From assembly GCA_031418215.1 (NCBI GenBank), contig JANOXC010000098.1:1-13748 (forward strand): DNA of 13,748 nt, written 5' to 3'. The notes beneath the pieces were generated by a model, which was not told where the DNA came from, did not search any database, and saw only the letters and a program-made list of their open reading frames with translations. Positions 1 through 8,567 of the stretch are shown in pieces; the first letter of the stretch is position 1; every line of letters starts with the position of its first letter. The DNA comes from JANOXC01 sp031418215 (GTDB lineage: Bacteria > Bacteroidota > Bacteroidia > AKYH767-A > OLB10). A program made the translations under genes and the position numbers.

Positions 1-1165
1 CTGCAATTTTTTTGAAAAAGAAACCGAATGGTATTGCCATCACAGCATACGATTCAACAAAATAACGCATACCAAAACTTCCACCTTGCCACCATGCAGC
101 CCAGCTGGCGATTAAATAAAAGTTTGCGATAAAAAAAATTCCAATAGCAGGAAATATGGGTTTTGCCATTTTACGCATAAAGAAAATACCGATGATAGGG
201 AGAATGATCATTGGTGTATAAAGGAACCAGCTTTTCTTATAACTGAATAACACTTTCATGATATGTTCGCCATTCCAATCAAATCCCTCAGTATTCTGGT
301 AACTCTGAAAAATAAAGGAGCCAGTAATATGCTTCCAGTAAATCATTTGGATAACAGGAACAATGGAAGCACATAAAACGGCAATTAGTAATTGTGATTT
401 CTTCTCAACCAATAATTTTATTTTAGCTTGAAAAGTCTGCTTATTATATATATTCCAGCATATGGGAATGATTAAACAGACAATTTCGCTACCCCTTGCA
501 AGAATGGTAAATCCAAGCAATAAGCCAAGCAATGCAGCCGTTTTCATAACGGGTTTTTCATGCCAGCGAATTGTTAACCAAAGGATCAATGCATAAGCGG
601 TAAACAACATGGCATGAGGCATACATGAATCATCAACAGCTTCAATAAAATAGTTGGTGCCAAGCAGCAGCATTACCAGCACAATGGAGGTAATTCTGTC
701 ATTGAAAAAGTGAAGTAATACTTTTCGTAAAACAAATATCCCGGCAACTATATAAATCATCACGCCATTGCCAATACAAAACTGGTAAGGATAAGAAAAT
801 CCGTCAGCAGGCCAATTACCGCTTATTGTTGCCCATAAGTGCGCAATAAAAAAGAAAGGAGCAAATAATATTGCAAACCCTAACGTGTACATCGACACCC
901 AGTTGCCGTTGGGAATTTGATATGCCTGGTAAAACGTACCTGAAGGATGATACTGATTGAAAATCTTTTCAATTACCAACTGGTTAACCATACCCGGATC
1001 ATGATAAATGAAATTGAATGGGAGGTAGAGGTAGTAACTTAGGATATCCCAGCCTAAAATATTGTTCCAGTTTTGATAATTGTAAGTCCGTATATAATAG
1101 TGCAGCAACACAAATAAAACAGCAAGAAAAATGGTAAGGTTCCTGGAGTTAATGTGTTTTTTCAT
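1..1165 (-). CDS. GT-C/PMT-like membrane glycosyltransferase, 3' end missing
   Basis: An open frame reads leftward from ATG (1165-1163) for 388 codons without a stop and runs off the window, so the C-terminus is missing. The protein starts MKKHINSRNL and is almost wholly hydrophobic with many membrane segments. After the first segment it has the loop GWDILSYYLYLP (Asp about residue 40), then FIYHDP, and near the edge SWFLYTP and a Trp-rich WAAWWQGGSFGMRYF stretch. This layout (acidic residue in the first periplasmic loop, WWQGGSFGxRYF late) is typical of Bacteroidota GT-C proteins annotated as ArnT/PMT-like family 39 transferases, which move sugars from polyprenyl-phosphate donors onto periplasmic acceptors. 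Its ATG overlaps the TGA of the preceding gene as ATGA, so the two are probably translationally coupled. Donor and acceptor are unknown; the family assignment is by motif memory, not a search. Confidence 0.75.
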   Translation of the reverse strand, partial: MKKHINSRNLTIFLAVLFVLLHYYIRTYNYQNWNNILGWDILSYYLYLPFNFIYHDPGMVNQLVIEKIFNQYHPSGTFYQAYQIPNGNWVSMYTLGFAILFAPFFFIAHLWATISGNWPADGFSYPYQFCIGNGVMIYIVAGIFVLRKVLLHFFNDRITSIVLVMLLLGTNYFIEAVDDSCMPHAMLFTAYALILWLTIRWHEKPVMKTAALLGLLLGFTILARGSEIVCLIIPICWNIYNKQTFQAKIKLLVEKKSQLLIAVLCASIVPVIQMIYWKHITGSFIFQSYQNTEGFDWNGEHIMKVLFSYKKSWFLYTPMIILPIIGIFFMRKMAKPIFPAIGIFFIANFYLIASWAAWWQGGSFGMRYFVESYAVMAIPFGFFFKKIA

Positions 1166-2412
1166 TTTAGATTTTCTGAGTTATCCTGCAGTTTAAATGC
1201 ACTTCTAGGTATTTTTAGGTACAACATAATTACTAAACTAATAATTACTGTCATAAATAGGTAGGAGATGAAATGCCAATCAAAAACAGGGGCTTGGTAA
1301 TTTATTTTAGTGATGCATTGCATCAGCTTATCATTATTGAGAAAATAAGCCAAGGAGAACAGGCCGTAGATCCATAAATTACCGCTGATAATGCCGAAAG
1401 CTGCAATAAATAGAAATGCGGGATATGAATAGCGTTCATGCATTTGAGTGTTGAAGTAAAAAAAGCAAAGTGCGGAAAGGCTGAACATAATTAATATTCT
1501 GTTGAGGCTGATTGCAGTATTTTCTTTTTTTCCGGTGAAACGCTGAAAGACACTTTTCATCAGCGGGAATAAAGAAATGAACAAGGCCGCTAAATACATT
1601 AACAGCCCCCATCTTTTAAGTGAAATATTAAGAAAGGTTGCCACATCACCAGTCCATCTAAGGTTGCCGCTCATAATTAAATGCCAGATGTTAGCTGCTT
1701 CCAACGAGATGCAACCATTTTCTCCGCCAAGGCCTCTAACGGTACTCCAAACTTTTCCAAGCATTTCGTCGTGCATGAATGGAATAAGAATGATAGCCTC
1801 AGTCAGCAACACGGCAGCAATTCCTTTCAGGATGTTTTTGATTTTAAAGTTGCCTTCTGACTGGTAAAGTAGGAAGAGTGACAGTACCGGCAAAAAAAGT
1901 ATTGCTTGTAATTTGCAATTAAGGCCGATGATATATAAAATTAAACCTAAATTAAAATTTTTATTATATATAGCAAGGAACGATGCAAACACAAAACAGC
2001 TGAATACACTATCGAATTGACCCCATATCATGGTATTGTGTAAGTAAGACGGATTTAATAAAATCACCAGTAATATAAGTTTTTGCATCAGGGCATTTGT
2101 TACAAGAGATGACACCAGCAAAGCGCCCGTAACATCAAAAAACAGAGAAAAATACTTTAGGTAGTATATGTTTTGTATGACGTCTTCTTTTGTGTCAAAA
2201 AGCAATGTATAAAGTCTTATTTCATATAAATGGCCAGGCAAATAATTGGTGCTGGAATTATACGCATCAGATAAACCATGTTGAAAAATATAGCCCGCCC
2301 AGTCTGCCCAGCATCCCATGTCATAGGAATGTCCGTATTCAGGCATCACCAATGCATAAATCATATATATTAGTAGTGCAAATACAAGAGTTTGCTTTTT
2401 TAAAGAAAACAT
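1162..2412 (-). CDS. Gpi18-like/GT-C mannosyltransferase-type membrane protein
   Basis: This 416-residue polytopic membrane protein has ten or so hydrophobic segments. Visible marks are GHSYDMGCWADW in the first extracytoplasmic loop (Asp31, a likely catalytic or donor-binding acid), YLPGHLY at 57-63, WGQFDS at 130-135, CKLQA at 166-170 and MHERYSYPA at 324-332. The WGQFDS and HERY pair is characteristic of the Gpi18/PIG-V-like mannosyltransferase group (COG5542), which uses lipid-linked sugar donors. Length is normal for the group. It is the first gene of a minus-strand pair and its TGA overlaps the ATG of the next gene. No Shine-Dalgarno site is seen before the ATG, as is common in Bacteroidota. 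The real sugar is unknown; 'mannosyltransferase' is a family label. Function is inferred as surface glycan or glycoprotein assembly, in keeping with the acyltransferase and glycosyltransferase genes nearby. Confidence 0.8.
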   Translation of the reverse strand: MFSLKKQTLVFALLIYMIYALVMPEYGHSYDMGCWADWAGYIFQHGLSDAYNSSTNYLPGHLYEIRLYTLLFDTKEDVIQNIYYLKYFSLFFDVTGALLVSSLVTNALMQKLILLVILLNPSYLHNTMIWGQFDSVFSCFVFASFLAIYNKNFNLGLILYIIGLNCKLQAILFLPVLSLFLLYQSEGNFKIKNILKGIAAVLLTEAIILIPFMHDEMLGKVWSTVRGLGGENGCISLEAANIWHLIMSGNLRWTGDVATFLNISLKRWGLLMYLAALFISLFPLMKSVFQRFTGKKENTAISLNRILIMFSLSALCFFYFNTQMHERYSYPAFLFIAAFGIISGNLWIYGLFSLAYFLNNDKLMQCITKINYQAPVFDWHFISYLFMTVIISLVIMLYLKIPRSAFKLQDNSENLK

Positions 2413-2585
2413 CAGCAGAAAATTGATAATTTTAATGGACGGCGTGAAGATAATTAAAAAAGGAAGGAGATTATGACGGCGCTGTCATTCGCTTATTTTT
2501 GTTATAATTGCCGATCCTCTTTTCAAGCTTAATGAATGAAGCCAGGGTTGTATAATTATATTGCAAATAAAAATTAAAAAGGCAG
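2413..2585. other. Divergent intergenic region before the O-acetylation genes
   Basis: This 173-base AT-rich gap separates the minus-strand GT-C pair from the plus-strand MBOAT gene, so it should hold both promoters. On the plus strand TATTTTTG at 2494-2501 fits the Bacteroidota -7 consensus TAnnTTTG, but I see no TTG at the expected -33 spacing, and such matches occur by chance in AT-rich DNA. A 19-codon frame (2473-2532, MTALSFAYFC...) follows an unusually good GGAAGGAG site; it overlaps the -7 candidate, so at most one of the two is real. No convincing minus-strand promoter is visible. Confidence 0.35.
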
Positions 2586-4010
2586 ATGGTTTTTAGCAGC
2601 ATTGTTTTTCTTATTGGTTTTTTGCCACTCTTTTTATTGGTTTATTTTGTTATGCCAAAAAGATTTAAAAACTTCTTATTGCTAATAGCCAGCATTTTAT
2701 TTTACAGCTGGGGGGCGCCGAGATTTATTTTTGTTATTGTCATTACCACCATTATTGATTTTTACCTGGTAAGATTAATGGATGCTTCGGAAAACCGATT
2801 TCGAAGGCGGTTGCTCTTGACAATTTCAGTTTCAGTCAACCTTGGATTATTGTTTTATTTTAAATACAGTAATTTTTTTATAGAAAACATCAATGTAGCA
2901 CTGGGTGCTTTGGATATTCAACCCATCGCATGGATAAAATTGGTGCTCCCTATAGGTATTTCGTTTTATACATTTGAAACAATGACCTATGTGGTAGATG
3001 TTTACCGAAAGGTGCATAAACCGCTAAAGAATTTTTGGGATTACCAGCTATATATTATTTTGTTTCCAAAGTTGATTGCCGGACCTATTATCAGGTATCA
3101 TGAAATTGCCGATCAGATAAAAGGCCGCTTCAACAGTGACTCACTCGACAATAAGATTACAGGGTTTATTCGTTTTGTGCTGGGACTTTCAAAAAAAGTT
3201 TTTATAGCCAATGCAATGGCTTTACGTGCCGACGAGGTGTTTAATGAAGGGCATGATATCACAACTTCTGCGGCTTGGATCGGCATTATATCTTACACAT
3301 TTCAGATATATTTTGATTTTTCCGGCTATTCCGATATGGCAATCGGTCTTGGTAAGATGCTTGGTTTTAAATTTCCTGAGAATTTTAATAATCCTTATGT
3401 CTCGCAAAGCATTACGGAATTTTGGAGGCGATGGCATATCACGCTGGGAAAATGGATGCGAAACTACTTATATATACCGCTTGGCGGTAATAGAGTGAAA
3501 TCACCTGCAAGATTATACTTTAATCTGTGGCTGGTATTTCTGGCTTCCGGATTATGGCATGGAGCTTCCTGGAATTTTATTATTTGGGGAGCATTTCATG
3601 GAATATTCCTGGTACTCGAGCGTGCTGGATTGTCTAATTTTTATAAACGAATCGGGAAAGTACCTGCAACACTAATATCATTTTTTATTGTGTTAAACGG
3701 CTGGGTCTTTTTCAGGATCGAAAAATTTAGCGATGCATTAGTATATTTTAAAACAATGTATTCAATTGATTTATCCGGTAAAGTTCTTTCACTTAACAAA
3801 GAGTATTATTTTTTCCTCGTGTTGGCATTTTTATTTTCTTTTTTTACACTTTTTAAAATGGGTGAGAAAATACAAGCAACAGTTTATTTTAATCAATATA
3901 CATCAGGAAGGTATATTTTGATGACAATTGTTTCAGTAGTATTATTTGTTGTTGCAATTGGAGACATTGCATCATCTGGTTTTAATCCTTTCATTTATTT
4001 CAGATTCTAA
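2586..4010 (+). CDS. MBOAT family O-acyltransferase (AlgI/DltB-like)
   Basis: The 474-residue membrane-bound O-acyltransferase is full length for AlgI-type proteins. It starts MVFSSIVFLIGFLPLFLLVYF, with LFYSWGAPRF at 38-47, DFSGYSDMAIGLGKMLGF at 244-261, the signature WRRWHITLGKWMRNYLYIPLGG at 280-301, and SGLWHGASWNF at 321-331 containing His325, the near-invariant MBOAT histidine. About ten membrane helices are apparent. Family knowledge: AlgI, PatA and DltB-type MBOATs pass an acyl group, usually acetyl from a cytoplasmic donor, across the membrane to a periplasmic partner that modifies a polysaccharide. That partner follows six bases downstream, so the two form an operon. ATG 2586 is preferred because it gives the family N-terminus; there is no strong ribosome site. 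The acetylated glycan is not identified by sequence, but flanking glycosyltransferases suggest a surface polysaccharide. Confidence 0.93.
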   Translation: MVFSSIVFLIGFLPLFLLVYFVMPKRFKNFLLLIASILFYSWGAPRFIFVIVITTIIDFYLVRLMDASENRFRRRLLLTISVSVNLGLLFYFKYSNFFIENINVALGALDIQPIAWIKLVLPIGISFYTFETMTYVVDVYRKVHKPLKNFWDYQLYIILFPKLIAGPIIRYHEIADQIKGRFNSDSLDNKITGFIRFVLGLSKKVFIANAMALRADEVFNEGHDITTSAAWIGIISYTFQIYFDFSGYSDMAIGLGKMLGFKFPENFNNPYVSQSITEFWRRWHITLGKWMRNYLYIPLGGNRVKSPARLYFNLWLVFLASGLWHGASWNFIIWGAFHGIFLVLERAGLSNFYKRIGKVPATLISFFIVLNGWVFFRIEKFSDALVYFKTMYSIDLSGKVLSLNKEYYFFLVLAFLFSFFTLFKMGEKIQATVYFNQYTSGRYILMTIVSVVLFVVAIGDIASSGFNPFIYFRF

Positions 4011-4016
4011 GAAAGT

Positions 4017-5357
4017 ATGATCAAGATACTACTAAAGTTTCTATTGTTGCTTTTTATTCTTGCTGTCACCTTCATGCCTCAATTGCAGCGACAATGGAGA
4101 TTTGTTGATCCGTTTCCACTTAAAGGATCTTTAGGAGAGTTGAAGGCAGTTAGTAAGATTGATTTTGATTTTAGAAAATGGTTGAACGGTGAATTCCAGG
4201 AACAAAACGGATTATACCTCGAACGTAATTTCGGATTAAGAGATTATTATATAAGAATATATAATCAAATAGCTTATTCATTATGGAGGACACCCAAAGC
4301 TCAGTATCTGGTTATAGGGAAAAAGGATTTTATGTATGAGAAGAATTACATAGATGCATATTATGGAAATGATTTTATTGGAAGTGCAAAAATAGCAGTA
4401 CAAACGGAAAGGTTGCGAATGCTGCAGGACACATTACGGAAGCTAAATATTAGCCTTTTAGTGGTGCTGGCTCCAGGTAAAGCAGATTTTTTTCCTGAAT
4501 ATATACCTAATAAATTTCATAAGAAACGGGATACAACAAATTTTGAAGTTTGTAAAGCGGAGTTGGAAAAACAGCAGGTTAATGTTATTGATTTTAACAC
4601 TTGGTTCATCAAAAATAAATATAAGGCAAAATATCCATTGTACGGTCAATACGGGATCCATTGGAGTATGTATGGGAGTATGCTGGCAGCAGATTCTGTT
4701 TTTAAAACACTGGAGTCGCTTTGTAATATTGATATGCCAGATGTGGAATGCAACTTTATTGATTATTCAAGTGACGTTAAAAGAGATGATTACGATTGTG
4801 CAGCTGCATTGAATATTTTAGTCACTTTACAATCATATAAGATGGCTTACCCGATTATTACTGTAAGAAATGATTCAACGAAAATAAAACCAAACATTCT
4901 TGTAATAGGCGACAGTTATTATTATCAGTTCATCAATAATAAATTCACTTCACTATTGCTAAACAATAATAACTTTTGGTTTTATTTTAAAAAACAGGGT
5001 GATTTTGATGGCAATGCCAGAAAGGTGCAGGGCAAGGAGTTACAGGATGAGATAGAAAAGCAAAATGCAGTTGTTCTATTGTCAAATGTGCCCAACCTGA
5101 AAGATTATATGTGGGGATTTATTGATGATGCATACGATGCATATTTTGGAGCTAATCAATTAGGCAATTCAGAAAGGACATCGGTAAATGATACGAATGA
5201 GATCTCATCGTCCAAATTAGCGGAATACAAAGCTTCCATATTAAAGAATCCTAAATGGTTAAAAGCAGTTAAGCAGAATGCGAAAAAAAACCATGTGACC
5301 TTAGATGAACAGGTAAAATCAGAAGCTATCTGGATGGAAAAAAATATAAATAAATAA
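4017..5357 (+). CDS. AlgJ/AlgX-like SGNH O-acetyltransferase, partner of the MBOAT
   Basis: The 446-residue protein has one N-terminal membrane anchor (about residues 3-21, uncleaved by appearance) and a large periplasmic part. The hydrolase-like fold is shown by LVVLAPGKADFFPEYIP at 148-164, GIHWSMYG at 213-220 with His215, and NILVIGDSYYYQF at 293-305 with nucleophile candidate Ser300 in GDS. This order matches the AlgJ/AlgX (DHHW) family, which transfers acetyl groups handed over by an MBOAT to polysaccharide hydroxyls. The usual acidic residue two before the His (DxHW in AlgX/AlgJ) is Gly213 here, so the catalytic triad is not canonical. The gene lies six bases after the MBOAT gene, which supports a functional pair. 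The C-terminal tail (about 385-446) is hydrophilic, Lys/Asn-rich and unrecognised. Family call is confident; substrate is inferred only. Confidence 0.85.
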   Translation: MIKILLKFLLLLFILAVTFMPQLQRQWRFVDPFPLKGSLGELKAVSKIDFDFRKWLNGEFQEQNGLYLERNFGLRDYYIRIYNQIAYSLWRTPKAQYLVIGKKDFMYEKNYIDAYYGNDFIGSAKIAVQTERLRMLQDTLRKLNISLLVVLAPGKADFFPEYIPNKFHKKRDTTNFEVCKAELEKQQVNVIDFNTWFIKNKYKAKYPLYGQYGIHWSMYGSMLAADSVFKTLESLCNIDMPDVECNFIDYSSDVKRDDYDCAAALNILVTLQSYKMAYPIITVRNDSTKIKPNILVIGDSYYYQFINNKFTSLLLNNNNFWFYFKKQGDFDGNARKVQGKELQDEIEKQNAVVLLSNVPNLKDYMWGFIDDAYDAYFGANQLGNSERTSVNDTNEISSSKLAEYKASILKNPKWLKAVKQNAKKNHVTLDEQVKSEAIWMEKNINK

Positions 5358-5386
5358 GAGAGATATTTTTCGGACGGCTGATTGCT

Positions 5387-6073
5387 TTATTTAACATTGG
5401 ATTTTATTTTCTTGACAATCTTTTTGGCGGTAGTCTCCTCCCCATGAAGCCATTCAATCACAGAATTGGTCATCAATGATTTTGAGGTGGCAAATCCTTT
5501 AAAATGCATCCAGCCTCTTTTGTCCTTATCAGTTTTTTGAAATAAAGCCAGGTTTCTTAGTCCTGTTTCTACACGGGTATAATCTTTTCTGTTGGAATTA
5601 ATATAGGATTCCATGTGCGCTGTACTTCTCATCCAGGTATCATGGAAAAGGATGTATCCTTTCTCTTTCAGCATCAGGTCTGAATAATAAAAATCCATAA
5701 ACTGTCCGTCGAAACGATGATCACCATCAATAAAAATAAAATCAAAACGTTCACCTTTTTCAAAAAGTCTTGGTAGCACTGTATGAGAATATTCTTCATA
5801 GTATTTCAATGCTCCTTCAAACCCAAGCTTTTTAATATTATTTATTCCGCCGTATTTGTAATTGGTTTGAAAAGGATCAATCACAATATGCTGTTGCCCT
5901 GTTGCCGCCATGATGGATACAGCAGACTTCCCATAGCCGCAGCCTGTCTCAAGGGTCTTTCTAAACTGATTTCGTTTAACAAAATCAAAAATAAATTTCG
6001 CCTCTGTATCTTTTATGGGTGTTGAACTGTCGCTTTCAGGAATATCAAGCTTTTTTAAAATCTCCTCAATCAT
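5387..6073 (-). CDS. Class I SAM-dependent methyltransferase
   Basis: The 228-residue soluble protein has the class I fold signature. Motif I is LETGCGYGKSAVSI (41-54), the acidic strand-2 end follows at HIVIDPFQ (62-69), and DFIFIDGDHRFDGQFMDFYYSDLMLKEKGYILFHDTW (111-147) resembles the Methyltransf_24 group, where IDGDH and FHD residues often bind a metal or substrate. No signal peptide or membrane segment is seen, so it acts in the cytoplasm. Its ATG overlaps the TGA of the upstream glycosyltransferase as ATGA, which implies coupled translation and a role in the same glycan or lipid-linked pathway, for example methylating a sugar; that is inference. It ends 29 bases from the convergent AlgJ-like gene, with no clear terminator hairpin between them. 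The acceptor is unknown. Confidence 0.85.
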   Translation of the reverse strand: MIEEILKKLDIPESDSSTPIKDTEAKFIFDFVKRNQFRKTLETGCGYGKSAVSIMAATGQQHIVIDPFQTNYKYGGINNIKKLGFEGALKYYEEYSHTVLPRLFEKGERFDFIFIDGDHRFDGQFMDFYYSDLMLKEKGYILFHDTWMRSTAHMESYINSNRKDYTRVETGLRNLALFQKTDKDKRGWMHFKGFATSKSLMTNSVIEWLHGEETTAKKIVKKIKSNVK

Positions 6074-7020
6074 TGATTCGTTGTGTTATTATTTTGCGAT
6101 GCAATATTACTTTCCCTGATGATATATAAAGGCCTGTTGCGTACATTGGCTCCCAATCTGCTAATGTACTCACCAATAATGCCGATACAAATTAGTTGCA
6201 CTCCTCCAATAAATAAGATTGCAAGAATCATAGAGGTCCAGCCCGGCACTACATCGTGGGTGATGAACCGTGAGTAAAGCGCATAGAGGATAGTAAGGAA
6301 GGTGATACCGGCAACGAGGAAGCCGATGAATGTTGCAAATTTCAATGGAAGGTTGCTGAAGGAAGTAATACCATCTAATGCAAACCGTATCATTTTTTTA
6401 TAGGTATATCCGGTCTCCCCACCATGACGAACATCTCTGTCGTATTCAACAAAGGTTTGATTAAATCCAATCCAGGAAATTTGTCCGCGCAGGAACTTCT
6501 GTTGCTCAGGCATCATGCGCAGTACTTCCACGATTTTTTTATCCATGATTCTAAAATCACCGGTATCGACAGGAATATTGATGGACGTAATCCTTCCAAG
6601 AATTCGGTAAAATAATTTTGCGGTAAATCGCTTTAAAAAATTCTCACCTGCCCTCGTTCTTCTTTTTGCATAGACCACTTCATACCCTTCCTGCATTTTC
6701 TTATACATTGCTAAGATCAGTTCCGGCGGATCCTGTAAGTCGGCATCAATGATAACAACAGCATCTCCTTTTGTATGATCAAGTCCTGCAGTTACCGCCA
6801 CCTGGTGGCCAAAATTCCTGCTGAAGTTGATGTATTTAACTTTATTGTCTATTCCCGACAATTCATGTATCAAAAGTATAGAGCGATCACGACTGCCATC
6901 ATTTACAAAGATAATTTCATGCTCATCAGTGATTTGAACACATACCTTTTTAAGCCGATCATAAAGCACCTTGATGTTGGGCTCCTCATTATAAATTGGA
7001 ATGATGATGGAAAGTTTCAT
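6070..7020 (-). CDS. GtrB/DPM1-type polyprenyl-phosphate glycosyltransferase (GT2)
   Basis: This is a 316-residue family 2 glycosyltransferase with a GT-A domain and two C-terminal membrane helices (about 228-250 and 261-287). It shows LSIIIPIYNEEPNI (3-16), FVNDGSRDRS (38-47), VVIIDADLQDPPELI (88-102, with the metal-binding DAD at 92-94), VDTGDFRIMD (151-160) and FLRGQISWIGF (176-186). The Tyr/Lys-rich amphipathic stretch before the membrane helices is typical of GtrB and dolichyl-phosphate mannose synthase relatives, which load a nucleotide sugar onto undecaprenyl phosphate at the inner membrane face. I start at ATG 7020-7018; an in-frame TTG two codons earlier gives no better N-terminus. 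It follows the GT-C gene by 26 bases and overlaps the methyltransferase by four. The lipid-linked sugar probably feeds the GT-C enzymes nearby. Confidence 0.92.
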   Translation of the reverse strand: MKLSIIIPIYNEEPNIKVLYDRLKKVCVQITDEHEIIFVNDGSRDRSILLIHELSGIDNKVKYINFSRNFGHQVAVTAGLDHTKGDAVVIIDADLQDPPELILAMYKKMQEGYEVVYAKRRTRAGENFLKRFTAKLFYRILGRITSINIPVDTGDFRIMDKKIVEVLRMMPEQQKFLRGQISWIGFNQTFVEYDRDVRHGGETGYTYKKMIRFALDGITSFSNLPLKFATFIGFLVAGITFLTILYALYSRFITHDVVPGWTSMILAILFIGGVQLICIGIIGEYISRLGANVRNRPLYIIRESNIASQNNNTTNQ

Positions 7021-7046
7021 AGACAAAGGAGGTGTTTGATGATCTA

Positions 7047-8555
7047 CTATTTTTTAATAGGAAGCTGATATACGGTGAGGTCGTTCCAATCAAGAATTTT
7101 TTTGCCAAGATTTAGACTGTCCATCACAGGGTCAAACCTGGACGGGTTAAAATTATTCAATATTGCATACTTATATAGCGGATTCTGTAATTCTTTGATA
7201 ATTTCTTTTTGTGGCGTTAATGGCCCAACTGTAAAACCTCGTTGATTCATAAGGTACAGCGTCACATTAAAGCTTAAATCAAATATAGAAATTACAGGGT
7301 CTTCAGGTTGGATGTTGAGTTTGCGTAATTCCGGTTCCAGGAAGAAATAGCGATCATAAACCAATGGACTGTATTGCCAGGATGATTTAGCATATACAAA
7401 AGTTAAATGATCCTTCGCTTCAGTGATAACAAAACAAACAAGGCTTAAAAACAATAAGGCCGATAATCTTTTAACCCAGATGAGCTGTATCAATGAAAAT
7501 TGCTTTATTATCAGGAGCCAATGAAAGAAGAATGCAGGCATCAAGGGAATGATGTAATAATCATGTATTCTGAATTGCGTAAACATTAACAAGAAAAAGG
7601 AAATAGCACCGACATATAGTAAAAGAGTAATCGTTAATAATGGCTTGTTAATTTTTTGTGGAAGTGCAGCAATGCTAACAGAACCAATTAAAAGCGCAAT
7701 GAAATAAATTTTCGGATAAAACCGCCACAACCATGTTTGCTCAATTTCTTTCCAGATGGTAATAAACTCTTCCCATGAACTAACCGGTCGCATTTCCAGC
7801 ATGAAAACTTTGGATTCGTAAGTTTTATTCAGCCAGGATGCATAAAAATACCAGGCCAACACAGGAATGATTACAATTAGAAAAGGAAGCGCTTGTTGTA
7901 CTCTTACTTTTATCATAGCAAAAGTTTTACCATCAGCATTTAAAAAAACAAAAGCAGCCATTGCCAGTGGATTGATAAGCGAACTAATCTTAATCATACT
8001 TGCCAATGAGCAAAACACAATTGTAGTTATCAATGTTCTTGCTTTTTTATTTTCTTGCCATCTGAAAAAATAATACCATCCCGAAAGTGCCAATCCAAGA
8101 CTGACGGGATCGGCAAGGAACGTAATGCCATAGTAAGCCAATACAGGAGATGCAAACAAAAGATAAACAGGAAGTGCTGCTACGATGCTGTTAGATAAAA
8201 GTAGATTGGCAAGTCTGTATGCATTAATTAATCCGGAAAGAAGACAAAGAAAAACGATCAATCTATATATATATTCATGAAATCCGAATAATGCATATCC
8301 AATTGCTGCAAGAAAGTTGATGATGGGAAATTCAAGCCCGGTAATTCCTGATCCGTTAGAGATGTTATGAACCTGAGGCTTGAAAAAGTGAAAACCATTC
8401 ATGTAATAATTAAATGCAACGGAAGCACGATCACATTGAGCCCACTGATGAATTGACTGAGGTCGGTAAAATAAAATATTTTGGTAACCCCAAAGCAGGC
8501 AAACGCCTAGTAACAATATTGTGAATATTAAACAACGGAAAAAGCTGGAATTCAT
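7047..8555 (-). CDS. Large GT-C/PMT-like membrane glycosyltransferase
   Basis: The 502-residue polytopic membrane protein has about ten or more hydrophobic segments followed by a soluble C-terminal part (from about residue 380, YAKSSWQYSPLVYDRYFFLEPELRKL). After the first membrane helix comes the loop YRPQSIHQWAQCDRASVAFNYYMNG (30-54) with Asp42, then GSGITGLEFPIINFLAA, a pattern I associate with a Bacteroidota family of PMT/ArnT-like transferases. The acidic loop residue in this position is the general base in GT-C enzymes. It lies 12 bases after scoB and 26 before the GtrB-type gene, so it is transcribed in the same direction with almost no room for its own promoter. It would use the lipid-linked sugar made by the neighbouring GT2 enzyme; acceptor unknown. 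The family assignment rests on topology and loop motifs, not on a database match. Confidence 0.72.
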   Translation of the reverse strand: MNSSFFRCLIFTILLLGVCLLWGYQNILFYRPQSIHQWAQCDRASVAFNYYMNGFHFFKPQVHNISNGSGITGLEFPIINFLAAIGYALFGFHEYIYRLIVFLCLLSGLINAYRLANLLLSNSIVAALPVYLLFASPVLAYYGITFLADPVSLGLALSGWYYFFRWQENKKARTLITTIVFCSLASMIKISSLINPLAMAAFVFLNADGKTFAMIKVRVQQALPFLIVIIPVLAWYFYASWLNKTYESKVFMLEMRPVSSWEEFITIWKEIEQTWLWRFYPKIYFIALLIGSVSIAALPQKINKPLLTITLLLYVGAISFFLLMFTQFRIHDYYIIPLMPAFFFHWLLIIKQFSLIQLIWVKRLSALLFLSLVCFVITEAKDHLTFVYAKSSWQYSPLVYDRYFFLEPELRKLNIQPEDPVISIFDLSFNVTLYLMNQRGFTVGPLTPQKEIIKELQNPLYKYAILNNFNPSRFDPVMDSLNLGKKILDWNDLTVYQLPIKK

Positions 8556-8567
8556 TTTTTGATTGGC

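Noticed and set aside
3211..3498. Alternative frames inside the MBOAT gene on both strands
   Set aside because: They overlap the highly conserved WRRWH region of the real gene and show no family features.
5358..5386. Bidirectional terminator between the AlgJ-like and methyltransferase genes
   Set aside because: The 29-base gap has only a weak CCG/CGG pairing and no stable stem with T-runs on both sides.
7026..7068. Perfect AAGGAGG followed by ATG on the plus strand
   Set aside because: The frame has only nine codons before a stop and lies antisense to the GT-C/GT2 junction. On the coding strand the same bases are the complement of a ribosome site and cannot serve as one.
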